A DNA stretch of 64,000 nucleotides. It comes from Phymatolithon calcareum. Its lineage: Eukaryota > Rhodophyta > Florideophyceae > Hapalidiales. Every line of letters begins with the position of its first letter. The first letter of the stretch is position 1. The notes beneath the pieces are model-generated. The model had not been told where the DNA came from and did not search any database. It was given only the letters and a program-made list of their open reading frames with translations. Of this stretch, positions 1 to 9,778 are shown piece after piece. The position numbers and the translations under genes were made by a program. The stretch is from assembly GCA_977006965.1 (NCBI GenBank), contig OZ345371.1:1550001-1614000 (forward strand). Direction: 5' to 3'.

Positions 1-2
1 GT

Positions 3-3000
3 ATGGTCAAAGAAAATCCACAGATTTCCCAGCACATTTCTGGAGCCGCGGGCAGTAGCAACGGCAACTCTCAAAACCCAAAACCAGGGACTAATACAAA
101 TAACGGCCGAGGACAAGGTGGACAAGAAAAGTCTGCTGGGTCTTCTGGAGGGCAAGGGGCGAGCGTGCGACCCAATTCTGGAAAAGGCGCGACACCGTCT
201 ACGGAAGAAAGTCCCTTGAATTCTTCTTCGAAGTCTTCAAGTCGGGACTGTGCAACTGGGAATCCAAATGATGGTCAGACTATGAGCTTGTGTCTCTCCA
301 TTCTTGGAGGGAACATCGGACTTCTCGAGGCGTCGCAACGGAAAGGATTTATTTCAGGCATGTGCGTTCTAATTGAGCGTTGCATTCAAGTTGATGTGCT
401 TCTTGAAATCGTGCGAGTTATTCGAAATTGGGTGACATGGCGCCCAAGGCCGCAGTCAGGAGAGTCTGGAAGCAGGGTCGCACAGAAAGATCCTTTGACA
501 CCGAAGGAAAAGTCCCAGTTTCTGTTGAAGATGATTGTATTTGAACGAATTGCTGGTCCGCGGTCTCAACAACTCATGAATGCCTTTTTGGACATTATCC
601 TCACTGTTTTTGGGTCTAAGTCATCTTCAGAGCGTCGACCAGAACTCCTCCCTAAGCTGGAACGTGCATTTTTGATTGGGCTTAAGTCAAAAGACGCAGC
701 GATCAGGGAGAAGTTTTTCAAGCTCTTTGATGGTGCGTTGACAAGAAGCCCACTTGGTCGTCTGCACTATATTGTATCCAGGCAAGATTGGCAGCCTTTG
801 GCGGAGTCTTTCTGGATCAAACAAGCCGCCGAGCTTCTTGTGTCTGCCATTGATCCAAAAGTATTTGTTTCACTGGAATCTTCTTCCGGTCATATTCCTC
901 GAATAGTGGAATGGAAAAACGGTACGAAGGATGCTGGCATTTCTGTACATGACGAAAGAATGTGCGATGTGATGAAGAAGGCATCAATTGAACATGAGTC
1001 GAATGAGATTTTGCGGGAATTTTTGATCTCCATTGAGCGCGTGAAAGGGAGCGCCCTGAGTAATACACTTCGACAAATGCTTAACGAAGATGTAGACGTG
1101 GCTTATTTCACGTGGCTTTCTCTGTTCCCATCCGCATGGTCGCTGAGTTCCAATGCCGAAAGAGCCAGCTTAGAAAGCGGGCTTACAAGTTTGCTTGTCA
1201 AGGAGTATCACATATATCAGACGACTTGGTCTCGCAATGTGGTCCAAGCGTTGCTTGACGGAGCAAGCAGATGTCATCCCCCACCTCTTATTCCTCCGGA
1301 GGTGCTTTTCCATCTCGGTACAAGGTGGAACGCATGGCACACTGCACTTCCATACCTGGCGGAACGAGCTGCGTGGCTTTCATCTGCATTACAAGGAGCT
1401 TCGCAAGTAGACGCCAAGACTAAAAGGCGGTATGAGGATGAACTGGACTCGGTACTGAACGCATCAGCAGAAATTTACAGACGGTTGAATGAGAAAGATT
1501 ACTTTGCCGGCGTTTGGAAACGACGTGCGACATGCGCCTCTACTTCTGAGGCTCTTGCGCTTGAGCAACGTGGTCAGATTTCTGAAGCTCAAGAATTGTA
1601 CTCGCAGTGCATGCTTGAGTACCAAGCAATGTTCGCATCCGCCGGTAATACAGGAGATCAGCGGACGCAGAATGGGTTTGCACCTTTTCCGAATCCTATT
1701 GAAAAACCTGAAGTTTGTCTCTGGGAAGAGAGATGGGTTGAATGTGCCAAGCATTTGTGTCAATGGGATATTCTCACCGAGTTTTCTAGAAGTGTTGTCC
1801 AATCTGATCTTCTGCATGACTGTTTGTGGAGGGTACCGGATTGGAGTGCCTTGAAAGAATTACTGTACCGGCAGCCTATCGAAGATGGTCCGACGTTGAG
1901 GTTCTATCAAGCCTACGTTCACATTCAGGAAAACAAGCTTGAAACAGCTGATAACAGTATTCAGCTCGGATACCAGAAAGCCCTAGAAAGGTATTGCTCG
2001 CTCCCTCAAGATGCAGGATCCGATAGCAATTTGGACGTTCTTGTTCAATTTCAGCAACTCGTGGAACTGCAGGAGTCCAGCAGAATACTGGCAGAACTCA
2101 ACGCGTTGAGCAGGCACGGAAGTGGAGGAGTCAATGTGGAACAGAAGATTGAAAGTGTGCGGTCTATTCTTGTGGGATGGCGAGAACGCCTTCCTGCGCC
2201 TCATGAACCGCTTCCGGTTTGGAATAAGATTTTAACGTGGAGGAACCATGTGCACGCTGTCGTCGTCAATGTTCTGGAAACACTCAAAGATGCCGCCAGT
2301 GCCAAAGTTGCAGCTGCCCAAAATTCAGCAAATGCGAACAGCGGCGGTGGGCGAGGTGCCGCAGCACAATCGCCTTCCTCGACTGCAGCTCAAGTTCAAG
2401 CTGCATTTGCAATTGCACAGTCTCTACCTCAGCAAGTACTTGTCATCGGAGTCAACGAGACTGCGTGGAACATTCACCGTTTTGCTCGAGCTTGTCGAAA
2501 ACAGGGGCAGCCAAACGTTGCGATTAATGCACTCCTTAAACTGTATCCATTTGGAACAATGGAGCTCTCGGAGTACTTTGTGAAAACGAAGGAAACCGCA
2601 AAGTCGTTTATGGCAGGGCCGTCTGGACTGGACAACAACCTACAGTACGGGCTGAATGAACTCAATCGCTGCAACATGGACCATTTCAATCCCCGGCAGA
2701 AAGCACAGCTCTTTACAATGAAGGGCAAGTTCTACAAGAAGCTTGGAAAAGACGCCGATGTCGCCGAATCGTATTCCACGGCATTGTCAATATCTGGAGA
2801 CGTAGCGTCCGGATGGCTTGCCTGGGCCCACCATTGTGACGATTTGCAGAAGAAGGAAAGCGCCGTTGCTAAGCGCGAGACGTCAGAGAAGCTTAGATCG
2901 CCTGAGCAATTGCAGTGGCGAGAAGCGGCTGTGAACTGCTATCTTCAAGCCATTCGATTTGGATCGAGGAAGGCTAGGAACTTTTTGCCTCGTTCTTTGA

Positions 3001-5777
3001 GACTTCTCACCGAAGATATAAACGCACGGCAAAAGACGGCCAGCAGAAGAAATACGACGGATTCGCAAAAATCTGGAAGGGGCAGTGGAACTCATGCACC
3101 AGCACCATCAAAGGGAGGAACAGGAAATGATCCTATGCAAGTTGATACCAGCTCTGCGGTAAATACCGCTTTTGGTCATGAGCCAACTCGATTGCAAAAA
3201 GAGGGTGTTGTTGACGTGTTTGTCAACTTCGTGACAATTTTGCCAGCATGGGTTTGGCTTCCGTGGTTATCGCAGATTATTGCAATGCTCTCCAGATCAG
3301 AGGCGATTATTGCTCGGGCAATTTTAAATCAAGTTGTTCACCTCTATCCGCAAGCTGTGTTCTTCCCTCTACGAGCGTTCTTGGAAGAGCGCAAAGCTAC
3401 TGATCGGCCGACCAGAAACTTGACTGCCGAAGCATTGAAGTCAAGTAGGGCGAATACATCAGCTTTGTTACCGGCAGCTCAAGTAACCACTGCCGCTCGT
3501 CACGCTCAAGCTCTTAAGGAGCAGGTTCGAGAATTATTGACTCGTTATCAGGGGAAGATGAATGAGCTAAAGACCGCCGAGACAGCTCTCGTCACTGCAA
3601 AACGAGGAACACCTGAGTATGAGTCTGCATCAAATAAGGTCGGCTCCTTGAAAGAGCAGGCCACATCACTTCGTCGGTCCTACGATCGCTCTGTGGAAGC
3701 ATATCGGGAAGCCCAATGGAAGCAGACTCATGTGCAAGCGCAGGCTCAAGCGCATCAAGCACAAGTTCTATCGCAGGTGCAATCTCAGCAGTCCGGTGGG
3801 GCGCCTGCTTCTCAAGATCAATCACACTCCCAAGTTTTGAATTCAACGCCTTCTGCTGCAAGCGGTTCTTCTCCAAAAACTCCTAATGGGAAGGGAAGAG
3901 CAAGTGGATCGCATACAGGCACGCCTGTGAACAACGGTGGCGGAGTGTCATCCCGGACCTCACAGGGCCAAGACAGTGGGACGGACGTCTCTCGTCGACA
4001 GAGCCCGCAACAGTCCAGGGTCGCTCCTGTCGTTGTGCATCCGCCTCCGCGGACACCGTTCGAATTTGGCGACATTGTTATGGCACGGCTTGTTAAGACG
4101 CACCAAAGTCTTTACATGGACATCGAGCGAATTGCATATTCCTTAGCGAAGAGGATGAAACCTCATCAAGAGGAACAACTGCTGCACCTCATTAATGCTT
4201 TGCTGCACCGCTGTTATCAACTATCTGTTCAGCCAGGAAAGGAAGTTCCAGCATCCTTGCGATCTGCTCTGGAGGATGTTTCACGAATGTGCTTCGGCAC
4301 AACCACGAAGGATCTGCCACCTCCATCTGACTTTAAAATTCACCCAAGTATGGTTCACCTGAAGCCAGTGTTTGAGGCTGAACTGGCTCCGCAAGTATCG
4401 AAGGACTTCCCAACTCGTATCGAACCGTTCATCGCGCGATTGCGGCGGTGGAAGAGCATTTTGCAACGTCGTGTGGACTGTTTGGGAGCCACTCAAAATA
4501 TGGAGACCATGTGCCGACACCTGATTGAAGTTCACGGATCTGATGTTGAAGTGTTTGGCCAGTATCTCATGGCAGAAGCTGTTGAGATGAGTACCGACTC
4601 TCTTACGACTATTGACAAGTTCTGTGCTGATTCTGCTGTTGTCCGTCGCCATTCCGGAGCCGCCCGAGGGGTTTATGTGCTCGGAAAGAATGGAAAGGAA
4701 TATCGATTTATACTTGAGACCAGCGCCAATGCAGCCGTGCAACCAACGGAAGAGAGAGCTGCTCAATTATGCCGCCTTTTCAATGCGTCATTCTTCTCTC
4801 GACATGCGGAAGCACAGCGTCGCAGAACTCGAATTGAAGTTCCAAAACTCATTCCTACTGGTCATCACTCTCGTCTCGTCTCCTACGACCCTCACACGTC
4901 GTCATTGGCGGAGGGTCTCGAAGAGCATATGGAGGCTCAAGGCCTTACCTTAGACGACCCACTCATGGCATTCAGGCACATAGCTTCAACAGCATTTAAC
5001 CGGCGAAGGACTCAGCCTAATGGGCAATCGGGTGAGAAGCTAGGTCGCGAAGCGTCTATTGCGGCACGCGTGGAGGCGTATCACAAAGTTTGTCAAGAGA
5101 ATGTTCCTGAAACCTGTCTGTCAAATTGGCTTTCGTCGCGCATTGCGACGCCAAACCTGCTGTTTGCGTTCCGCAAGAAATTCGCCGAGACTCTTGGTTC
5201 AAGCTCTCTTATTTGCTACGTGCTTGCCGTCGGAGCACGTCTACCGCAAAATGTTACGTTCTCGTGGGAGACTGGTGCGATATGCAATCTGCATGTTCGA
5301 CCTCTTGTTTCGCCTACCACAGGGGTGTTGGAGTGCGATGAGGCTGTGCCCTTCCGTCTTACGCGCAACATTCGCAACTTTTTGGGACCCGTCGGTTTGA
5401 GTGGACCCTTGTTTGGATCGATGGCGGTGACGATGGAAGCGCTTCGTGCCAATCCCGATCTACTTCGTGTATATCTTGACACTATTCTGCACGACGAGCT
5501 TGCTGTTTGGGTGTCACAACGCGGGTCAATGACTTCGTCCGGGTCACAGGGCAGTCCAGTTCGAGGGGAAGCGGCAACATTGGAGAGGAGATTACACAGC
5601 AGCGTAGAGAATGTATTGCGGAGGTTAGACCCTGCGTTTGCTCTACCGGAAGGGTTCAATCGTGATGATGTTACTGAAGTTACTCTCTTGTCTCACGGGA
5701 TTAATGCGCTGATTGAACGCGCTGGGAAGGCGGAGAACCTTGCTGAAATGGATTCAAGTTGGCAAGCATGGTTCTAA
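3..5777 (+). CDS. TRA1: Tra1/TRRAP-family PIKK pseudokinase, C-terminal part
   Basis: The frame is open from the window edge to TAA-type termination after 1,924 codons with no intron. The first in-frame ATG at position 3 is probably internal, because Tra1/TRRAP proteins are about twice this length. FAT-type helical repeats fill roughly residues 1-1140, including a stretch near 1072-1132 with the YPQAVFFPLR motif typical of TRRAP FAT domains. A coiled coil and a Gln/Ser-rich linker follow (about 1160-1350). A PI3K-like domain spans about 1540-1823 and a FATC tail (about 1893-1924) ends in MDSSWQAWF. The catalytic GDRH-type loop reads GARLPQN (about 1743) and the DFG position reads CNLHV (about 1760), so the kinase is dead, as in Tra1/TRRAP and unlike mTOR or ATM. 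Known role of the family: activator-binding scaffold of SAGA and NuA4 acetyltransferase complexes in the nucleus. Family call is firm; start and N-terminus are outside the window. Confidence 0.93.
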   Translation: MVKENPQISQHISGAAGSSNGNSQNPKPGTNTNNGRGQGGQEKSAGSSGGQGASVRPNSGKGATPSTEESPLNSSSKSSSRDCATGNPNDGQTMSLCLSILGGNIGLLEASQRKGFISGMCVLIERCIQVDVLLEIVRVIRNWVTWRPRPQSGESGSRVAQKDPLTPKEKSQFLLKMIVFERIAGPRSQQLMNAFLDIILTVFGSKSSSERRPELLPKLERAFLIGLKSKDAAIREKFFKLFDGALTRSPLGRLHYIVSRQDWQPLAESFWIKQAAELLVSAIDPKVFVSLESSSGHIPRIVEWKNGTKDAGISVHDERMCDVMKKASIEHESNEILREFLISIERVKGSALSNTLRQMLNEDVDVAYFTWLSLFPSAWSLSSNAERASLESGLTSLLVKEYHIYQTTWSRNVVQALLDGASRCHPPPLIPPEVLFHLGTRWNAWHTALPYLAERAAWLSSALQGASQVDAKTKRRYEDELDSVLNASAEIYRRLNEKDYFAGVWKRRATCASTSEALALEQRGQISEAQELYSQCMLEYQAMFASAGNTGDQRTQNGFAPFPNPIEKPEVCLWEERWVECAKHLCQWDILTEFSRSVVQSDLLHDCLWRVPDWSALKELLYRQPIEDGPTLRFYQAYVHIQENKLETADNSIQLGYQKALERYCSLPQDAGSDSNLDVLVQFQQLVELQESSRILAELNALSRHGSGGVNVEQKIESVRSILVGWRERLPAPHEPLPVWNKILTWRNHVHAVVVNVLETLKDAASAKVAAAQNSANANSGGGRGAAAQSPSSTAAQVQAAFAIAQSLPQQVLVIGVNETAWNIHRFARACRKQGQPNVAINALLKLYPFGTMELSEYFVKTKETAKSFMAGPSGLDNNLQYGLNELNRCNMDHFNPRQKAQLFTMKGKFYKKLGKDADVAESYSTALSISGDVASGWLAWAHHCDDLQKKESAVAKRETSEKLRSPEQLQWREAAVNCYLQAIRFGSRKARNFLPRSLRLLTEDINARQKTASRRNTTDSQKSGRGSGTHAPAPSKGGTGNDPMQVDTSSAVNTAFGHEPTRLQKEGVVDVFVNFVTILPAWVWLPWLSQIIAMLSRSEAIIARAILNQVVHLYPQAVFFPLRAFLEERKATDRPTRNLTAEALKSSRANTSALLPAAQVTTAARHAQALKEQVRELLTRYQGKMNELKTAETALVTAKRGTPEYESASNKVGSLKEQATSLRRSYDRSVEAYREAQWKQTHVQAQAQAHQAQVLSQVQSQQSGGAPASQDQSHSQVLNSTPSAASGSSPKTPNGKGRASGSHTGTPVNNGGGVSSRTSQGQDSGTDVSRRQSPQQSRVAPVVVHPPPRTPFEFGDIVMARLVKTHQSLYMDIERIAYSLAKRMKPHQEEQLLHLINALLHRCYQLSVQPGKEVPASLRSALEDVSRMCFGTTTKDLPPPSDFKIHPSMVHLKPVFEAELAPQVSKDFPTRIEPFIARLRRWKSILQRRVDCLGATQNMETMCRHLIEVHGSDVEVFGQYLMAEAVEMSTDSLTTIDKFCADSAVVRRHSGAARGVYVLGKNGKEYRFILETSANAAVQPTEERAAQLCRLFNASFFSRHAEAQRRRTRIEVPKLIPTGHHSRLVSYDPHTSSLAEGLEEHMEAQGLTLDDPLMAFRHIASTAFNRRRTQPNGQSGEKLGREASIAARVEAYHKVCQENVPETCLSNWLSSRIATPNLLFAFRKKFAETLGSSSLICYVLAVGARLPQNVTFSWETGAICNLHVRPLVSPTTGVLECDEAVPFRLTRNIRNFLGPVGLSGPLFGSMAVTMEALRANPDLLRVYLDTILHDELAVWVSQRGSMTSSGSQGSPVRGEAATLERRLHSSVENVLRRLDPAFALPEGFNRDDVTEVTLLSHGINALIERAGKAENLAEMDSSWQAWF

Positions 5778-6179
5778 GTGCGTACCTTAAACTGTGCTCA
5801 AAATAACAGCGAAGTAGAGATAACATTACGAATTTGTTTTATGTCTGTAAAATCAAAATATTCCACTTGCTTGCTTTTTAATTGCGGCTCGCACATGAAC
5901 AGAAGTGTGTGTATCTTCGGGTGAGACTTTTACATTGAGGTGATCTCAACATACAGCCCGGTAAAAGCAATTCGAAAAGCAAAGGCGAGGAGACTGAGAA
6001 CCAAAAGTTTGGAAGGACAGCCGGTCGAGGAAGCATATGCTGCAAGTTTTCCGTACGTGTATATGAAAAAAGGATTTGAAGAAAACTCCTTCGAGCTCGG
6101 AAACGTGACGGGGGCACATGGAATTTTCTTTGAAATGTAGCGTGAAAATCCCCGGAGCGAAAAACTGTATTTGGAAAAT
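5778..6179. other. intergenic, nothing recognised
   Basis: AT-richer spacer directly after the Tra1 stop. A 66-codon frame at 5940-6140 has no recognisable domain and is not called. Confidence 0.5.
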
Positions 6180-6565
6180 TTTCTCCGAAATTCAAAAAGG
6201 TCGCCCATCGATTCCTCGGAACTGGAGGCCAACACAACGACTGCCATACATGAGGAAGGTATAGGGCAGTGCCTTAAAGGAAGCTCATCCGGCAAGAACA
6301 TAGGTTCAACGAAACACAATTGGGCTTCGAGCCAAAGATGGCCACAGAATTGGTCCTACTATGGCAGAGGACAGCCGTTCTGAAAGGCTGGAAAAACGTT
6401 GCCGTCTTCGATCTGAAAGCGGCATATAAAAGAATCCCGAGAATGAGGTTCCTGAATGACACAAAGTTGCGACCAATGTTACACGTACCGGCAATGAAAT
6501 TGTACTCACTGCCGTACATCTACTTCACATTGAAGGCGGCAATGAGACAGCCCTACCCACTCTGA
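6180..6565 (+). mobile_element. decayed LINE reverse-transcriptase fragment
   Basis: Two overlapping frames together read like the fingers/palm start of a non-LTR reverse transcriptase: NQLGFEPKMATELVLL followed by VAVFDLKAAYKRIPR, which is RT motif A. The same segment in the better-preserved family 2 LINE at 46.3-49.0 kb reads YQLGFKKGKRTELAIL and VAVLDLKAAYDTVPR. There is a frameshift near 6320 and no downstream FADD motif, so this is an old inactive fragment. Borders are approximate and no target-site duplication was found. Confidence 0.6.
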
Positions 6566-7595
6566 CAGGATGAGATGCAATCACGTCAATAAAGGACTGG
6601 CCGATGGAATGTCTCAACGTCACTTTAGACTCAATACGCCGACCAAACACGTCAACTTCCTCTCACAGCAAACGGTGTAGAACTACAATCCATGCTGAAC
6701 GTTTCCTTCGAGCGGACAGAAGCGAGAGGCATGGCGAGATGCAGCAGGAAATGAAGTGCAAGTAACACATCTGTTGTGGTCGATATCACGGGTGAAGAAA
6801 AGGTATTCGCCTGTGGAAACATGAAATGCAGTTTACGGCACAGTCAAGAGCAACGCAAGAAAGGAGTTGAGGCAATGAATAATCCAGAAGCGTGAGCCTT
6901 CGCGGAACTAGGGACGGATTGCTTGTTCACTAATCACGACTGGTTTCTGGAATGAGCTGCACTTAAGAGGAAAAAGAGAAGGCCAGTCGAATACAGAGAA
7001 CCACGATACTGTGATAAAAGGAAACTCACCAAGTTTGCCGTATAGTGAAGTAAAGAAACATCGCCTTCGATATCAGTTCTCCGTATCCCATAACGTTGTA
7101 ACGGCTCCATCCGCAAAATGCCGAGTGGCAGCGTGGCTACATGTAATAATCTCTGCTGGGACGAGAAGCTGAAATAGGTGAAGTGCACAGCGCAGCGCCA
7201 TGTGTACGCGGCACTTGAAAAGTTGTCCTAATGGCGCTTCAATGAACTCATTCATGAATGAGTAGATGCTTCTGGAAGTCCAATGTCATCGAATTTGGTG
7301 TGTGTGCAATAGGAATGAGCATTGATATTCCAGTACAGGTATCGACTGAACAGTTGATTATCAGGCTCATTTTCACGATATCAATGAATATCAGACAGAA
7401 CTTTACAAAAGTATCAACTACTGTAATGGGCACAAGATTCACGTTTGAACACACGTGTTGTTTTTCATTACTTCAAAAATATGTTCAGTATGGAACTGTC
7501 AGACATGTGTAGCATTATCACAATGAAAAATATGCATTGCTGGCAGTAGAAATATTCAGTGATATATCAACGAAAACGAGAATATCAGTCGTCTC
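6566..7595. other. intergenic, nothing recognised
   Basis: Only short frames without recognisable motifs. It lies between a LINE relic and the first protease copy. Confidence 0.5.
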
Positions 7596-9110
7596 GCGTT
7601 GCCACCTGTACATAACACCTTGATCCACTACAGTAATGATCAATACGGGCATTGAGGTACCGGCCGCATTCCAGTAACGGCAATCCATGAGGCCTTCGCA
7701 TTATTTCCTTCCCGCCTTCCGAGTCGCACAAACCATCATGTGAAGTTATGCACACTCCACCCTCGCACCGCGACAAGAGTGCGCGCATGCGCGCAACATG
7801 TGTATCAAGTCGAGATCGATTAGATAGCTCGCGAGGTATCTGTTTGGGATGGCATAAAATTGCACGGCGCAACGTTCTGCGTAACACCAGGTAACTTCTG
7901 TTTCCACCTCGTGACGCAAGCATCGAAAATCATCATCGCGGGCCATCGCGCCCATCTTCTCCGTGTGTGCCGCGCGGCAGATATGACCCTGCTTGTCTGC
8001 TCGCCGCTGGCCGTCACCGTCGTCCCGCAGTCGTTGAGCCGCGTCGAGACCGCTCGCGATGTGTTGCTATTCCCCTCGCGACGCTCGCGGCGGTCGCGCA
8101 AACTGCAAAGTTCAGAATGCAATGCGGGTTATGGGGGTACGCGACAAACTGTACCCGACGGGGGTGATGCTTCCTGCGCTCGTAGTCTCCAACCTTTGCG
8201 GGGCGTCTCGACCGGGCGACTCTGGGTCCCCTCTCTACGACGCGTGTGGTTTGCGGCCACTGCCGCGCGTACCGTGGATGCTGACTACTGTACGCTTATG
8301 TTGTGTCTGTTGCACTGTTGCGACATGTGGTTGCGGATTCGGCGCGCGTTGTCAGGTTAGGGGCTCTACTGGGACTCCGTGTGCACTCTCTGTCTCTCCT
8401 GTTCGTGCGTGTTGCGTCTGGCGTGCCGGATGATGTGGACGGTGTGCGCGTCGCGGGCGGTTGACATCAGTATGGATTGGTGGACGGCAACGTTGTGTGC
8501 ACGGTTGACGGCGCTCAAATATCGACGGAGAGCTCGTTTTCAGGAATGCTGACGAGTCACGCTTTGGCGTCCGGGGAGCGACGTAAATGATGCGAGCATT
8601 GTGGTTGGCGATGTGAAGCGGGCGATGACGGTTATGGGATGGGTTCCTGAGAGACTGGCGGTCAATGAGAATGGATTTGTGTTTATGGTGGAGATGGGGA
8701 TGGAATTGGCATGAGAAATGTTAGCCGGAACTTTTAAGAGTTGCTTTGAGAACACCGGAAGGTGGAAGTGGTCGCACGCACGTCGTGGTGCTCGCGGTTG
8801 CTGCATGATGCCTGGAGGGAGGCTTTCAAGGTCGCAAGAGCGCCTGTTGCACTTGCACGACTGCGAAAGTGTGATGTTGTTGAAAGGCTCTCCACTGTGA
8901 TTGAAAACTTGGTGAGTGGCTAGGTATTGCAAATGCGAGGTGGTGGAGGCGAGGCTCCTGTGAGTGGGATTGGCGACGCGACGGAGGAGGAGGCGGAGCA
9001 GATACGATATCACCGACGTGAGAGTGTTTTCGAGACGTATTTGAGGAAAACGTTTTTCAAAACCATGCGACTAATCGCCAATTCCAGTCGGGCGGTCGTC
9101 ATGGGTGGCG
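7596..9110 (+). pseudogene. decayed copy of HtrA-like trypsin+PDZ protease
   Basis: Nucleotide similarity to the copy at 15.35-16.95 kb runs through most of this stretch. Readable pieces are the catalytic-His block (CFHLV, near 7900), the catalytic-Asp block (DMTLLVCS, near 7985), then after a frameshift near 8105 the Ser block GDSGSPLYD (near 8215), and fragments of the PDZ region (8430-8660) in shifted frames. The segment after the Ser block that corresponds to NIVGM in the other copy is lost. Family knowledge: HtrA/Deg proteases are ATP-independent serine proteases with a trypsin fold followed by PDZ domains. This copy cannot encode a full enzyme. It still keeps the canonical GDSGSP, whereas the better copy has GHSGSP. 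Similarity continues past the PDZ region into untranslated sequence to about 9.1 kb, so the duplicated unit was larger than the gene. Confidence 0.65.
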
Positions 9111-9778
9111 GTCACGGAAAGTAGCTCGCAGACGCGGCGTAGACACACGGAGTGCAGATAGGAATTGCATTTCATATGGTCGACGATGCGGTGGACATGG
9201 CGGCGAGCGAATCGGGGCTGGGCAAAACGGTATGTGACGACTTGCGACGGGGACATGGTACGGCCTACCCGCAGTGACCGCACGCAGTTGCAAGCGTCCT
9301 TGCTGGAGTGCCGTGCCGCCGGACACAAACAAGCACTGCAGAGCGCGGGATGTTAGAGTTATTCATTAGCGCAGGGACTGTGCGGCGGGAAGCAATCATG
9401 ATGGTGCGAGGCTGCGCGACATGCACCATGCGATAGTTCAATACGACCTGTGAAACACCGTTTTGGTGTGTCGTGAAGATTGGCAGATGGTGGAGGAAAG
9501 GCATGGGCAAGCTATTCCCCGACAAATGGGATGCTGAAAAGCGTACGGTGCGGAGTGCATGGGGCCGTTTGCGGGTAGCCATGGCTCGATTTTGACCTTA
9601 ACGCTCGCGATGAATTTCCTTGTACTAGTTACTGTATCTGCGGAGAAAACTCAATTCTCAGCTAAGTAACATCAAATCTCAGTATTTCACGCTTGCAAAC
9701 GGTAACTTTACGTTGACAAAATACGACATCAATTCTGAGAACAAACTAAGTACATAGTAAATTTAACTGTCTCGTGAG
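9111..9778. other. intergenic, 3' side of the NLR gene
   Basis: No gene recognised. The last 180 nt before the NLR stop codon are AT-rich and would hold its 3' untranslated region. Confidence 0.4.
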
